DNA of 30,308 nucleotides from an uncultured Clostridia bacterium (GTDB taxonomy: Bacteria > Bacillota > Clostridia > Oscillospirales > Acutalibacteraceae): positions 1 through 30,308 of the forward strand of contig CALFPM010000133.1 in assembly GCA_937919155.1 (NCBI GenBank). The letters are read 5' to 3'. The notes beneath the pieces are model-generated. The model was not told the DNA's origin and did no database searches. It saw only the letters and a program-made list of their open reading frames with translations. Position numbers and translations under genes: made by a program. Positions 21,528 through 29,890 of the stretch are shown here, one piece after another (position 1 is the stretch's first letter; every line of letters starts with the position of its first letter).

Positions 21528-22220
21528 TTATCTTTGCACTTCGCCCGTGATGGCGTTGATTACGTTGTAATAAACCGCCACATGAGAGTTCGAAATGTAT
21601 TTGTCCAGATGCATTGAGCCGAAGAACCAGCGTCTGAATGAACAGGCTTCCGAAAGCTCCTCAAGATAGGTGTTGAGACCTGTTACGCTTGCGGTTTCGC
21701 TGTCCTTGAGCTTGAGGAAACCCTTGATTTTGACGGGGGGTTCGTGGGTGATGACATAGTCCACCCTGCAGTTGAGTTTTTCAAGATTTGCCGCACCCTC
21801 AAGAAGCTCCTCGCGGCTGGGGAACTCATATTTTGACCAGGCTTTTTCCTCAAAACGGATGTCGATATCGGGGCTTTCGCCGCCGCCCATCGTGAAGAAA
21901 GTCATATTGTCAATTCTGAAAATCTGACCTCTCATCAGGTGGTAAAGATTGCCGCAGATGTGGTGCACCTTGCCGCCGTTCCATTCGCTGACGGGATAAG
22001 CATTGAGAAGCTCAAAATTTTCGTGAGTACCGTCAATGAAACAGATGTTGAACTTTTTGTTTCCGAGTTTTTTCAGAATTTTCTGCTCGATTTTGCTGTT
22101 GTCCCAGACAAAACCGAAGTCGCCGCAGACAATAAGGGTATCCCCTTTTTTAAGCTGTTTTATTGCAGGTGAATCAAAGCGCGAAATATCGCCGTGCATA
22201 TCTCCTGTTACATATACCAT
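21528..22220 (-). CDS. Metallophosphoesterase
   Basis: This 230-residue calcineurin-like phosphoesterase has the metal motifs in order: GDMHG (D-x-H), CGDFGFVWDN (GD), GTHEN (G-N/T-HE) and THEPP (GH-like). The third conserved block, GSMHLDK, is near the C-terminus. It likely hydrolyses a phosphomonoester or diester in the cytoplasm; the substrate is unknown. The ATG at 22220 is chosen because AGGAG precedes it by 10 bases; an in-frame ATG at 22244 lies only about 7 bases from the predicted transcription start and has no Shine-Dalgarno site. It is first in a probable operon with the GH39-like gene, nadE and pepP. Confidence 0.85.
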   Translation of the reverse strand: MVYVTGDMHGDISRFDSPAIKQLKKGDTLIVCGDFGFVWDNSKIEQKILKKLGNKKFNICFIDGTHENFELLNAYPVSEWNGGKVHHICGNLYHLMRGQIFRIDNMTFFTMGGGESPDIDIRFEEKAWSKYEFPSREELLEGAANLEKLNCRVDYVITHEPPVKIKGFLKLKDSETASVTGLNTYLEELSEACSFRRWFFGSMHLDKYISNSHVAVYYNVINAITGEVQR

Positions 22221-22257
22221 AAAAGCACACGCTCCTGAATACATTATGATCTATTTA

Positions 22258-22286
22258 AATATACTCTAATATCCCAAAAAAATCAA
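22258..22286 (-). promoter_or_regulatory. Promoter of the phosphoesterase operon
   Basis: On the minus strand: TTGATT (22281-22286), 17-base spacer, TATATT (22258-22263). Confidence 0.7.
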
Positions 22287-22356
22287 GGAGCAGACCGCTA
22301 AATTATTTGGTAAATTAAAATTAATGTGCAAAAGTATTTATTTATTAATTTTTTTG

Positions 22357-22365
22357 TGCTATAAT
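22357..22365 (+). promoter_or_regulatory. Extended -10 promoter of dacF
   Basis: TGCTATAAT is identical to the extended -10 element before the Nudix gene. No clear -35 is visible in the A/T-rich upstream DNA. Confidence 0.6.
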
Positions 22366-22407
22366 CAATTTCGTCTGTGACAAAATATTAAATTTACGGT
22401 GTTGAAA

Positions 22408-23781
22408 ATGAAAAAGATATTAAGCATAATTATGATTGCCGCGGTGCTGATGAGCAGTGTGTTTACGCTGAACGCAGGTGCGGCTTTTGACGAAGAAATG
22501 AAATCAATGGGTCTTTACTCGGACTGCCTTCTTCTTGTGAGCGCCGATAACGGCGAGGTTGTTTTCAAGAAAAATGCAGGCAAGCAGACTCCTCCTGCCA
22601 GCCTGACAAAGGTTGTAACAGCCATTGTCGTGCTTGAAAACTGCACAAATCTCGATGCGGTTGTTACCGTTTCCGAGTCCTGCATAAAAGAGCTTGACGG
22701 CACGGGAAGTTCACTCGGCGGACTCAAAGCAGGCGAGCAGGTGACGGTCTATAATCTGCTGGCAAGCCTGCTCATACAGAGCGCAAATGAGGCGGCAACT
22801 GTGCTGGCGGATTACATAAGCGGCGGCGACAGAGCAAAATTCATTGCAATGATGAACGAGGTTGCGGCGCGTCTGGGCTGCGCAAACAGCCATTTTGTTA
22901 ATCCCCACGGTCTGCACGATGATGACCAGTATGTTACTGCCGAAGATATGGCAAAATTCATTCTCCACGCAATGGAATTTCCTGCATTTGCGGAAATCGT
23001 TGGCAAAACTTCATATAAACTTCCTGCAACAAATCTGCAGGAGGAGCGCAACGCGCTGAACACAAATTACCTTATGAACAGTGCTTATAAGGATTACTAT
23101 TGCAAGTATGTCAAGGGCGGCAAGACAGGCTCAACTTCCGATGCAGGCAGATGCGTTGTTGCTGTTGCTTCAAAGGATGGTTATAACTATGTTGCGGTTT
23201 GTCTTAATTCCGTTTACAGGGATGTTGACAATGACGGCGTTGCGGAAAACGGCTCTTTTCTTGATGCAAAGGAAATGTTTGAATGGGCGTTCAAAAACCT
23301 TGAACTTGTTGCTATTTCGGACACAACACGTATTGTGAGTCAGGTGCCCGTGAAATACGCAAAAACAACGGATTTTCTCACCCTTTCTCCCGGAGAAACT
23401 GTTTACAGCCTTGTGCCTGCGGGCACGGATTCGGGCAGTCTGCTTGTTGAACCCATTGCAGAAACTGTTCCTGAATTCGTTAAAGCTCCCGTCAAAAAAG
23501 GCGAAGTTATCTGCCGCGCAAAGGTGCTTTATGCAGGCAATGTGATAAAAGAAATCGACCTTGTTGCAAGCATGGATGTCAAGAGAGGATTTTTCGCAAC
23601 AATCGGCACTGTGGCAAAGGCGATTTTCTCCAACTGGATATTCAGAATTGCCGCAATTGCGATTATTGCCGTGCTGATAATTCTCGTGTTCATGAAGCGC
23701 AAGAGAGACAAGGCATCTGCGCGCTCAAACGGCAAGAATTACAGAGTTCTGAACTATAATGACTTTATGAAAATGAGGTAA
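22408..23781 (+). CDS. dacF: D-alanyl-D-alanine carboxypeptidase (DacF-type, S11)
   Basis: This 457-residue protein has a signal peptide (residues 1-26). The three penicillin-binding motifs are intact: SLTK with the nucleophile S65, SAN at 125-127, and KTGS in GGKTGST. A PBP5-like C-terminal beta domain and one C-terminal membrane helix (FRIAAIAIIAVLIILVFM) with a basic cytoplasmic tail follow. It trims the terminal D-Ala of peptidoglycan stem peptides outside the membrane. In-frame GTG (22399) and TTG (22402) are possible starts, but the ATG at 22408 has GGTG 6 bases upstream and gives the cleanest signal peptide. The acetyltransferase gene starts 7 bases after the stop. Confidence 0.92.
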   Translation: MKKILSIIMIAAVLMSSVFTLNAGAAFDEEMKSMGLYSDCLLLVSADNGEVVFKKNAGKQTPPASLTKVVTAIVVLENCTNLDAVVTVSESCIKELDGTGSSLGGLKAGEQVTVYNLLASLLIQSANEAATVLADYISGGDRAKFIAMMNEVAARLGCANSHFVNPHGLHDDDQYVTAEDMAKFILHAMEFPAFAEIVGKTSYKLPATNLQEERNALNTNYLMNSAYKDYYCKYVKGGKTGSTSDAGRCVVAVASKDGYNYVAVCLNSVYRDVDNDGVAENGSFLDAKEMFEWAFKNLELVAISDTTRIVSQVPVKYAKTTDFLTLSPGETVYSLVPAGTDSGSLLVEPIAETVPEFVKAPVKKGEVICRAKVLYAGNVIKEIDLVASMDVKRGFFATIGTVAKAIFSNWIFRIAAIAIIAVLIILVFMKRKRDKASARSNGKNYRVLNYNDFMKMR

Positions 23782-23788
23782 AAAACCG

Positions 23789-24943
23789 ATGGAAATTTGC
23801 AAGGGTTTCGGCTGCAAGGACGATGAAAAACAGCTCATTGAGGCTTTGGACGACATATTCTTTTCCGAAGAGCCTCACAACAATTTCATGGACCTTCTCC
23901 CCAAGCTTTACAAGGATAAATACAACTGCGGCGAAAACAACCTTATCCTCAAAGAGGACGGTGTAATCAAGGCAGCTGTCGGATGTTTTCCCCTCTCCGC
24001 CGTTGCCGCAGGCAGAAAGCTGAAAGTTATGGGCATCGGCAATGTGGCTGTTGCAAAGGACAGCCGCCGCAAGGGTTATATGATTGACCTTATGAATGAT
24101 GCTCTGAAAGTTATGATTGACGGAGATTACGATTATTCCGCGCTGGGCGGTCAGAGGCAGAGATATGAGTATTTCGGCTATGCGCCTGCAGGCAATGCAA
24201 TCCGTTTTGAAATCAATATCGGCAACATCAGCAGGCTGAGAAACGGCAACACGGAAACGGAATTCACCGCAAAGGAGCTCACCGAGGCGGATACCGCGGA
24301 AATTGCAAGAATCAACAGACTCAACGAGGCTCAGCCTTTTTATGTTCAGCGCAGTGAGGAGAGTATGATTGATATTCTCAGAAGCTGGCGCAGCGCGCCT
24401 TACGGGGTTTATGACAACGGTGAATTCAAAGGATATTTTACATTCAACAGCAAAGGCAATTTCTCGGAATTCAGAGTGACTGACACGGGAGATTTGCTTG
24501 ATTTCTTCCTTTGCGCAATGAAAACGATGGAGAGCGACAGGGTGTCGTTTACCGCTCCTGTTTATAACACGGAACTTTGTTCATATATGGCAAAAGTGTG
24601 CTGCGGAATGTCGGTCTGCCATGTTGAGCAGATCAATATTCTCAACTATGCAAAGTTTGTTGAGGCATTTCTTGCCGTCAAGGCACAGAGAACGAATCTT
24701 TGCTCAGGCACGCTCAATGTGCTTGTTCACGGCTATAAAAAGGACGAAAATCTGGCAATCACCGTTGACGGCAGAAACGTTACCGTTACGGAAACCGATG
24801 CAAAGCCTGATTTTGAACTCGACCACCTTGACGCGGTTGCGTTCTTTGCAGGGCAGTATGCGGAAAAGCGTCTGGGTCTGCCTGCCTTTGCACAGAACTG
24901 GTTCCCCGTTGATTTCTTCTCGGGTCAGCAGGATAATGTGTAA
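23789..24943 (+). CDS. GNAT acetyltransferase, Eis-like (GNAT plus SCP2-like C-terminus)
   Basis: This 384-residue protein has an N-terminal GNAT fold with the acetyl-CoA loop RRKGYM (near residue 93, after IGNVAVAKDS), a second GNAT-like region in the middle, and a C-terminal part (about 285-384) that resembles the SCP2-like domain of Eis-type acetyltransferases. Substrates of such proteins include amines on small molecules and aminoglycosides, but none can be assigned. It begins 7 bases after dacF, with GAGG inside the end of dacF, so the two are probably co-transcribed and coupled. Confidence 0.82.
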   Translation: MEICKGFGCKDDEKQLIEALDDIFFSEEPHNNFMDLLPKLYKDKYNCGENNLILKEDGVIKAAVGCFPLSAVAAGRKLKVMGIGNVAVAKDSRRKGYMIDLMNDALKVMIDGDYDYSALGGQRQRYEYFGYAPAGNAIRFEINIGNISRLRNGNTETEFTAKELTEADTAEIARINRLNEAQPFYVQRSEESMIDILRSWRSAPYGVYDNGEFKGYFTFNSKGNFSEFRVTDTGDLLDFFLCAMKTMESDRVSFTAPVYNTELCSYMAKVCCGMSVCHVEQINILNYAKFVEAFLAVKAQRTNLCSGTLNVLVHGYKKDENLAITVDGRNVTVTETDAKPDFELDHLDAVAFFAGQYAEKRLGLPAFAQNWFPVDFFSGQQDNV

Positions 24944-24964
24944 TTCGGAATGAGGTGAAACAGT

Positions 24965-25270
24965 TTGAGCGAACTTCCTATAGCAAAGAAAGAATATGAA
25001 AATTCCGTGCTCGTTGCGGACTTCATATGCAAAACAAAAAACATCTTTCAGTCGGATGATACAATAACAGATTTCTGCTTTACTCCCGAAATAAGAGGGT
25101 ATGAAATCACATATACGAAAAATGGAGAAACAACAAATATCTCAATAAAATTTGGAAAGATTTTTGACGGAATGAAGATTAAGACAATGGGAAGTGACGG
25201 CAAAAAGACCTTCTGCTCAAAAACTGTTGAAGATAACTTTACGGTACTGAAGAATATTTTCGGCAAATAA
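24965..25270 (+). CDS. Small hypothetical protein
   Basis: This 101-residue protein is not recognised. It is soluble and mixed alpha/beta in appearance, with a Tyr/Thr-rich centre (RGYEITYTKNGETTNISIKFG) suggestive of a beta hairpin, three cysteines and a Lys-rich C-terminus. The start is TTG at 24965, supported by GAGGTGA 7 bases upstream. There is no nearby ATG in frame before residue 69. It lies 21 bases after the Eis-like gene, likely the third gene of the dacF unit. No clear terminator follows; a small hairpin (25284-25298) lacks a T-run. Confidence 0.7.
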   Translation: MSELPIAKKEYENSVLVADFICKTKNIFQSDDTITDFCFTPEIRGYEITYTKNGETTNISIKFGKIFDGMKIKTMGSDGKKTFCSKTVEDNFTVLKNIFGK

Positions 25271-25283
25271 AATACAATCGGTC

Positions 25284-25298
25284 ATAGGCAGAGCCTAT
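25284..25298. other. Small hairpin next to repeat copy 2
   Basis: ATAGGC and GCCTAT form a 6-bp stem with a 3-base loop. It directly abuts the 36-bp repeat and has no T-run. The rest of the 25271-25368 gap shows no gene. Confidence 0.5.
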
Positions 25299-25334
25299 CC
25301 TTCACTTTGCACTTTGCCCTTTGAACTTTGCACT
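25299..25334 (-). repeat. 36-bp heptad interspersed repeat, copy 2 (inverted)
   Basis: The reverse complement matches the repeat at 16768-16803 at 34 of 36 positions. The 7-base periodicity is visible as repeated CAAAGT-type units. It lies between the dacF unit and the SDR operon promoter. Confidence 0.8.
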
Positions 25335-25368
25335 TGGCAAATTATTTGTCTATTTTTGCATTAGTCTA

Positions 25369-25397
25369 TTGACTTATCAAAAAAATAAATATATATT
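25369..25397 (+). promoter_or_regulatory. Sigma-A promoter of the SDR/fusion/symporter operon
   Basis: TTGACT, 17-base spacer, TATATT, each one base off consensus, in A/T-rich DNA 35 bases before the ATG. Confidence 0.75.
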
Positions 25398-25431
25398 ATA
25401 CTTGTATATTTTTTCAAGGAGGGTATTCCCA

Positions 25432-26451
25432 ATGAAAGTATTTATGATTGGCGGTACAGGTCTTCTGGGTTCAGAAGCTGCAAGAATTTTTATTGAAAGA
25501 GGCCATCAGGTAAAGAGCGTTGCTCTTCCTCCTCTTCCCGAAGGTGCTCCCATCCCCGAGGAAATGGAACTTGAGTTCTGCAACATCTACGCAAAGTCAG
25601 ATGACGAAATCAAGGCTATGATGGCAGGCTATGATTGCTTTGTTTTCGCAGCAGGTATTGACGAAAGAGTTGAGTTCCCTGCTCCCGTTTACGATGCATA
25701 TTACAAGTACAACATCCAGCCTCTCGAGAGAATTCTTCCTCTTTGCAAGGAAGTCGGCATGAAGAGCGCTGTTATTCTCGGTTCATACTTTGCATATCTT
25801 GCAAAGCAGCGCCCCGACATGAAGCTCACAGAGAAGCATCCTTACATCAGAAGCCGTATTGCTCAGGAAGAAGTTGCTTTCTCATTTGCTGATGACAACT
25901 TTGACGTATCAGTTCTTGAGCTTCCCTACATCTTCGGCACACAGCCCGGCAGAAAGCCTGTTTGGGTTATCCTTATTGAGCAGATCAAGATGATGGATAA
26001 GCTTCCGTTCACAATGTATCCCGGCGGCGGCACAGCAATGCTCACAGTCCGTCAGGTTGGTGAAGTTATCGTTGGCGCAGCTGAAAAGTCAAAGGGTGCA
26101 AAGGCATGGCCTATTTCAATGTACAACCAGACATGGAAAGAATTCCTTAAGATTGTTTACGCTGCAAGAGGCATGGGCGAAAACAGAAAGATTATCAGCG
26201 TTGCTCCCTGGATGATGAGAATGGGTCTCGGCGGAGTCAAGAAGGAATATGCTGCAAAGGGTATCGAAAGCGGTATTGACGTTGACGGACTTGCAGATAT
26301 TATGGATATCAATCTTTTCATCGACAGAAAGTATGCTGTTGAACTCGGCGCAACAGAGGATGATATCAAGTCAGCTATCACAGATTCAATCAAGGTCAGC
26401 CAGGCATCATATGACGGCACTGTTAAGCTCCTTGAAATGAAGGGCGAATAA
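25432..26451 (+). CDS. NAD(P)-dependent epimerase/dehydratase family (SDR) protein
   Basis: This 339-residue protein opens with the Rossmann motif GGTGLLGS (residues 7-14). An extended-SDR layout follows: the strand FVFAAG, then SYFAYLAK and the candidate active-site segment Y138-x3-R142 (YIRSR), then LPYIFG. The usual catalytic Lys of YxxxK appears replaced by Arg, so catalysis may be altered or the protein may act as a reductase of atypical type. A sugar-nucleotide or sugar substrate is likely from the operon context but unproven. ATG 25432 is chosen because AAGGAGGG lies 8 bases upstream; a longer in-frame start at 25321 would begin before the promoter. A terminator-like hairpin follows at 26466. 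Confidence 0.85.
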   Translation: MKVFMIGGTGLLGSEAARIFIERGHQVKSVALPPLPEGAPIPEEMELEFCNIYAKSDDEIKAMMAGYDCFVFAAGIDERVEFPAPVYDAYYKYNIQPLERILPLCKEVGMKSAVILGSYFAYLAKQRPDMKLTEKHPYIRSRIAQEEVAFSFADDNFDVSVLELPYIFGTQPGRKPVWVILIEQIKMMDKLPFTMYPGGGTAMLTVRQVGEVIVGAAEKSKGAKAWPISMYNQTWKEFLKIVYAARGMGENRKIISVAPWMMRMGLGGVKKEYAAKGIESGIDVDGLADIMDINLFIDRKYAVELGATEDDIKSAITDSIKVSQASYDGTVKLLEMKGE

Positions 26452-26465
26452 TTTTTAAACATAAT

Positions 26466-26490
26466 GGGGCTGTTTTTACAGCCCCTTTTT
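26466..26490 (+). terminator. Internal terminator/attenuator between the SDR and fusion genes
   Basis: An 8-bp stem (GGGGCTGT with ACAGCCCC), T4 loop and five T. The next gene's Shine-Dalgarno site begins only about 8 bases later and there is no room for a promoter, so expression of the downstream genes must come from read-through. Confidence 0.85.
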
Positions 26491-26507
26491 GCAGTAAAGG
26501 AGACATT

Positions 26508-28352
26508 ATGGCACAGCTTAAAATGTATTGGCTCAAAGGCACTCCCGTTAAGGAGTATGAGCTCCCCGAAGGTTACACTATTGTAAATTACAAAGACGAA
26601 AGCGATAAAGCCGCTTGGGTTGAATGTTGCAAGAACGGTCTTGTTGCAGATGATACCCAGCCCGAATTCTTCGATGAATGCGTTGGCGGACGCGATGACG
26701 TTGTTTATGAAACAGACGTTTTCTTCCTTGACCATGAAGGCGAGCATATCGGCACCGTAACCGCTATCCACCATCCCGATGGCAATCACGGCGAGGTGCA
26801 TATGGTCGGCATCAAAACCGAATACAGAGGCAAGGGTCTGGGCAAATACCTCAACAGCGTTGCAGTCAAGAAACTCAGCGAAGACGGCGTTGATTATATT
26901 GAACTCACCACAGACGAATGGCGCAAGGGCGCAGTCAAGAGCTATCTTTCCGCAGGCTTCATTCCCGTTGAATATGACGAGGATATGAAAGCACGTTGGG
27001 AGTGGATGCTCTGCGAGCTTGGCGTTGACAGCGTTGATATGGTTTATGAAGATTGCTCTTTCTGCAGACGCGTTGAAGCTGCACCCGTCATCAAGGTCGG
27101 CGTTGTGGGCGTTGGCAGAGGCAGAACAATGATTAACCATTGCGACACTGTCAGAGGTGCAAAGACTGTTGCAATCTGCGACAACTACGATATTCTTCTC
27201 AACAAGGCAAAGAAAGACTATGCCGACAGAGATATTACTTTCTATGATAACTACGAGGATTTCCTGAACCACGATATGGACCTTGTTGTTCTTGCAAACT
27301 TTGCAACGGAGCACGCACCCTTTGCAGTCAAGGCGCTTGAAAAGGGCTTCAACGTGCTCAGCGAAGTGCTTCCCGTGCTCACAATGAAAGAAGCTGTTGA
27401 GCTTATTGAAGCTGTTGAAAGAACGGGCAAGAAATATTTCTATGCTGAAAACTATTGCTATATGGGCGCTCCCAAGAAAATGAAAGAATTTTATCTCAAG
27501 GGCGATCTGGGTGAATTTGAATACGGCGAAGGCGAATATATGCACAACTGCGAGGACATCTGGCATAACATCACTTTCGGCGACCCCGACCATTGGCGCA
27601 ACACAATGCACGCCTGCTACTACTGCACACACTCAATCGGTCCCCTTATCCACATCACAGGTCTCAAGCCTGTCAAGGTAACCGGATTTGAGCTTCCCTT
27701 CAACGCAAGAATGGCAAGAATGGGCGCAAAGGCAGGTCCCGTAGGTATTGAAATGATTACTCTTGAAAACGGCGCGGTGCTCAAGAGCATCCACGGCGTA
27801 GGTCCTTCAAAGAATTCAGTGTGGTACAGCGTTTACGGCTCAAAGGGCAGAATGGAATGTGCCCGTGAAGATGCCTGCGAAAGCGACCATGTTAACAAGC
27901 TTTATGTTAACCTTGACGATTTTGAGGGTCAGAACAGAAACGAACCTGAAGAAGTACCCACAAGGGACGAATTCACCCGTCTTGCCGCACCCTCGGGTCA
28001 CGGCGGTTCGGACTGGTATGTAATGCACAATGTTGTTGAAACCATAAGAGGCAGAGACAATATGGATATCATCGATGTTTACGAGGCAATGGATATGTTC
28101 CTGCCCGGTATGTTTGCTTACCGTTCGGTGCTTCAGGGCGGAATTCCTCTTGATGTTCCCGATCTCCGCAATCCCGAAGAGAGAGAAAAGTGGAGAAATG
28201 ACACGGAATGCACCGTTGCAAAGACTGCAGGCGATATGCTTGTGCCCGGTTATTCAAAAGGCAATCCCGATATTCCCGCAGAGGTCTATGCAGGCATCAA
28301 AGAAAAGTTTGAGGCTGAATGGGCAGAAAAGATGAAGGAATACGAATCATAA
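26508..28352 (+). CDS. Fusion of GNAT acetyltransferase and Gfo/Idh/MocA oxidoreductase
   Basis: This 614-residue protein has two domains. Residues about 20-168 form a GNAT fold with the acetyl-CoA loop YRGKGLGK (106-113) after VHMVGIKT. Residues 194-614 form a Gfo/Idh/MocA enzyme with the Rossmann loop GVVGVGRGR (198-206). The family's usual EKP motif is replaced by SEVLP (285-289), so the typical Lys is absent. THSIGP (374-379) and GHGGSDW (497-503) resemble the THGLGP and GHGGMD blocks of NAD-dependent GH109 glycosidases, which suggests a glycosidase or sugar redox role. One acetyl-CoA-using domain joined to one NAD-using sugar enzyme is unusual. The start follows AAAGGAG. Confidence 0.88.
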   Translation: MAQLKMYWLKGTPVKEYELPEGYTIVNYKDESDKAAWVECCKNGLVADDTQPEFFDECVGGRDDVVYETDVFFLDHEGEHIGTVTAIHHPDGNHGEVHMVGIKTEYRGKGLGKYLNSVAVKKLSEDGVDYIELTTDEWRKGAVKSYLSAGFIPVEYDEDMKARWEWMLCELGVDSVDMVYEDCSFCRRVEAAPVIKVGVVGVGRGRTMINHCDTVRGAKTVAICDNYDILLNKAKKDYADRDITFYDNYEDFLNHDMDLVVLANFATEHAPFAVKALEKGFNVLSEVLPVLTMKEAVELIEAVERTGKKYFYAENYCYMGAPKKMKEFYLKGDLGEFEYGEGEYMHNCEDIWHNITFGDPDHWRNTMHACYYCTHSIGPLIHITGLKPVKVTGFELPFNARMARMGAKAGPVGIEMITLENGAVLKSIHGVGPSKNSVWYSVYGSKGRMECAREDACESDHVNKLYVNLDDFEGQNRNEPEEVPTRDEFTRLAAPSGHGGSDWYVMHNVVETIRGRDNMDIIDVYEAMDMFLPGMFAYRSVLQGGIPLDVPDLRNPEEREKWRNDTECTVAKTAGDMLVPGYSKGNPDIPAEVYAGIKEKFEAEWAEKMKEYES

Positions 28353-28377
28353 ATTCCCGCGAAAGGAATGTTCTTTT

Positions 28378-29883
28378 ATGGAAAACAAAAAGTATGTAGG
28401 CAAAAAAGAGCTGTGGATGTTTGCTCTCGGTGCAGGCGGACAGGGCATGATCTATGCCATGATGTCCAGCTACATAAGCGACTATTATGTAAATGTTCTT
28501 CAGCTTCCCCTTATGTTTGTTCTGGCACTTATGCTCGGCGCAAGAGTCTGGGACGCAATCAACGACCCCATGATGGGTATGATTGTTGACAGAAGATCAA
28601 TGAAAAACGGCAGAATGAAGCCTTATATCATTATGGCAACCCCCATTATTGCCGCTCTTACTCTTCTTATGTATCTCAGTCCCGATATGGACACGAAGCC
28701 CCTCATGATTTTCTCAGCGGTGGTTTATATCCTTTGGGGTATGGCTTACACAATGGCGGACGTTCCTTTCTGGACTCTCCCCAATGTTCTGACTCCCAAC
28801 TCAAAAGAGAGAAGCGATGTTATTTCTTTCACAAAGATTATCAACAGCATCGGTTCCGCTCTTCCCGAGGTGCTTTTCCTTGCAATTCCCCTTATCCTCA
28901 ATGCGATTTACGCAAAGAACGGCAACGCACCCAATCCCCTTGATTTTGAAAAGAGAAAGTATTTCCTCATTGCACTTTTCGCCGTTGTTATCGGCGGAAT
29001 AATGTATGTGAACTGCTATTTCCACATCAAGGAAAGAGTTACTCTTCCCGACAAGAAGAAAATTCCCGGTCAGCCCGGAAGCCTTTCAAGAATTTTCAAG
29101 TGCAAGCCTCTTATGCTTGTTGTTATGATGGGTGTTCTTTCAAGCGGCAGATATCTTGTTCAGGCGGCGGCTATCCATGTTGCCCGTTATTCATTCTACA
29201 TCGGACCTGATAACCCCACTCAGGCGGATATTCTCAACAGCATCAGCCTTGTTAAAACAATTTTCCAGGTCTGCACAATCGTAGGTATGTTCGGCACAAC
29301 CCTTATTATGCCTATGCTTATGAAGAAGTTTGACTACAAGAAAATTGTTATCACAACCTGTCTTGCAGGCTTTGCTGCCAGCGTTGTGACAACGGTTATC
29401 GGCTATGCAACAGGTCTTGCAAGCATTTATGTGCTTGCTCCCTTCATTATCGTGCAGTCAATCCCCCTCGGCGTTATCAACGTTATTTCCTATGCGATGA
29501 TTTGCGACAGCCTTGATTATATGGAGCTCACAACAGGCCACAGAGAAAACGGCCTCGGCTCAGCTTGTCAGGGATTCATCAACAAAATCGGCAATGCATT
29601 CTCAACCTGCGGCATCATCGTGCTTTATATGGCTATTGATATGGACCCTGCCGCAATGCTCTCAAAAGAGGCAATTATGGCTGCAACGGATGTTGTGTTC
29701 AACCAGAGATTTGCAATGTTCACTCTTGTTTCCCTTCTTCCCGGTATCAGCATGATGCTTTGCGCAATTCCGATGTTCTTCTATAAGCTTTCAGGCAAGA
29801 AGCACAAGGAAATCACACTGGCACTTGAAGACAGACGTCAGAAGAGTCTTGATGAAATCAACGCACTTGATAATGCTGAATAA
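28378..29883 (+). CDS. GPH family sugar:cation symporter (MFS)
   Basis: This 501-residue protein has 12 hydrophobic segments and the glycoside-pentoside-hexuronide signature DAINDPMMGMIVDRR after the second helix, with the cation-linked YVNVLQLP-type first-helix region. YTMADVPFWTLPNVL and MICDSLDYMELTTGHREN are further GPH-typical blocks. It imports a glycoside, pentose or hexuronide with Na+ or H+. It begins 25 bases after the fusion gene (AAAGGAA before the ATG), so it probably supplies the substrate of the fusion and SDR enzymes. A strong terminator follows the stop. Confidence 0.9.
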   Translation: MENKKYVGKKELWMFALGAGGQGMIYAMMSSYISDYYVNVLQLPLMFVLALMLGARVWDAINDPMMGMIVDRRSMKNGRMKPYIIMATPIIAALTLLMYLSPDMDTKPLMIFSAVVYILWGMAYTMADVPFWTLPNVLTPNSKERSDVISFTKIINSIGSALPEVLFLAIPLILNAIYAKNGNAPNPLDFEKRKYFLIALFAVVIGGIMYVNCYFHIKERVTLPDKKKIPGQPGSLSRIFKCKPLMLVVMMGVLSSGRYLVQAAAIHVARYSFYIGPDNPTQADILNSISLVKTIFQVCTIVGMFGTTLIMPMLMKKFDYKKIVITTCLAGFAASVVTTVIGYATGLASIYVLAPFIIVQSIPLGVINVISYAMICDSLDYMELTTGHRENGLGSACQGFINKIGNAFSTCGIIVLYMAIDMDPAAMLSKEAIMAATDVVFNQRFAMFTLVSLLPGISMMLCAIPMFFYKLSGKKHKEITLALEDRRQKSLDEINALDNAE

Positions 29884-29890
29884 AAAAAAC

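Noticed and set aside
25321..25431. An upstream in-frame start for the SDR gene at 25321
   Set aside because: It would place the start inside the repeat and before the promoter; the ATG at 25432 has a near-perfect Shine-Dalgarno site and a Rossmann motif starting at residue 7.
26157..27632. A 491-codon open frame on the minus strand
   Set aside because: It lies opposite the well-supported SDR and GNAT-Gfo/Idh/MocA genes, has no Shine-Dalgarno site or promoter, and its translation is Cys/Val/Ala-rich without known motifs. It is an antisense shadow of biased codon use.
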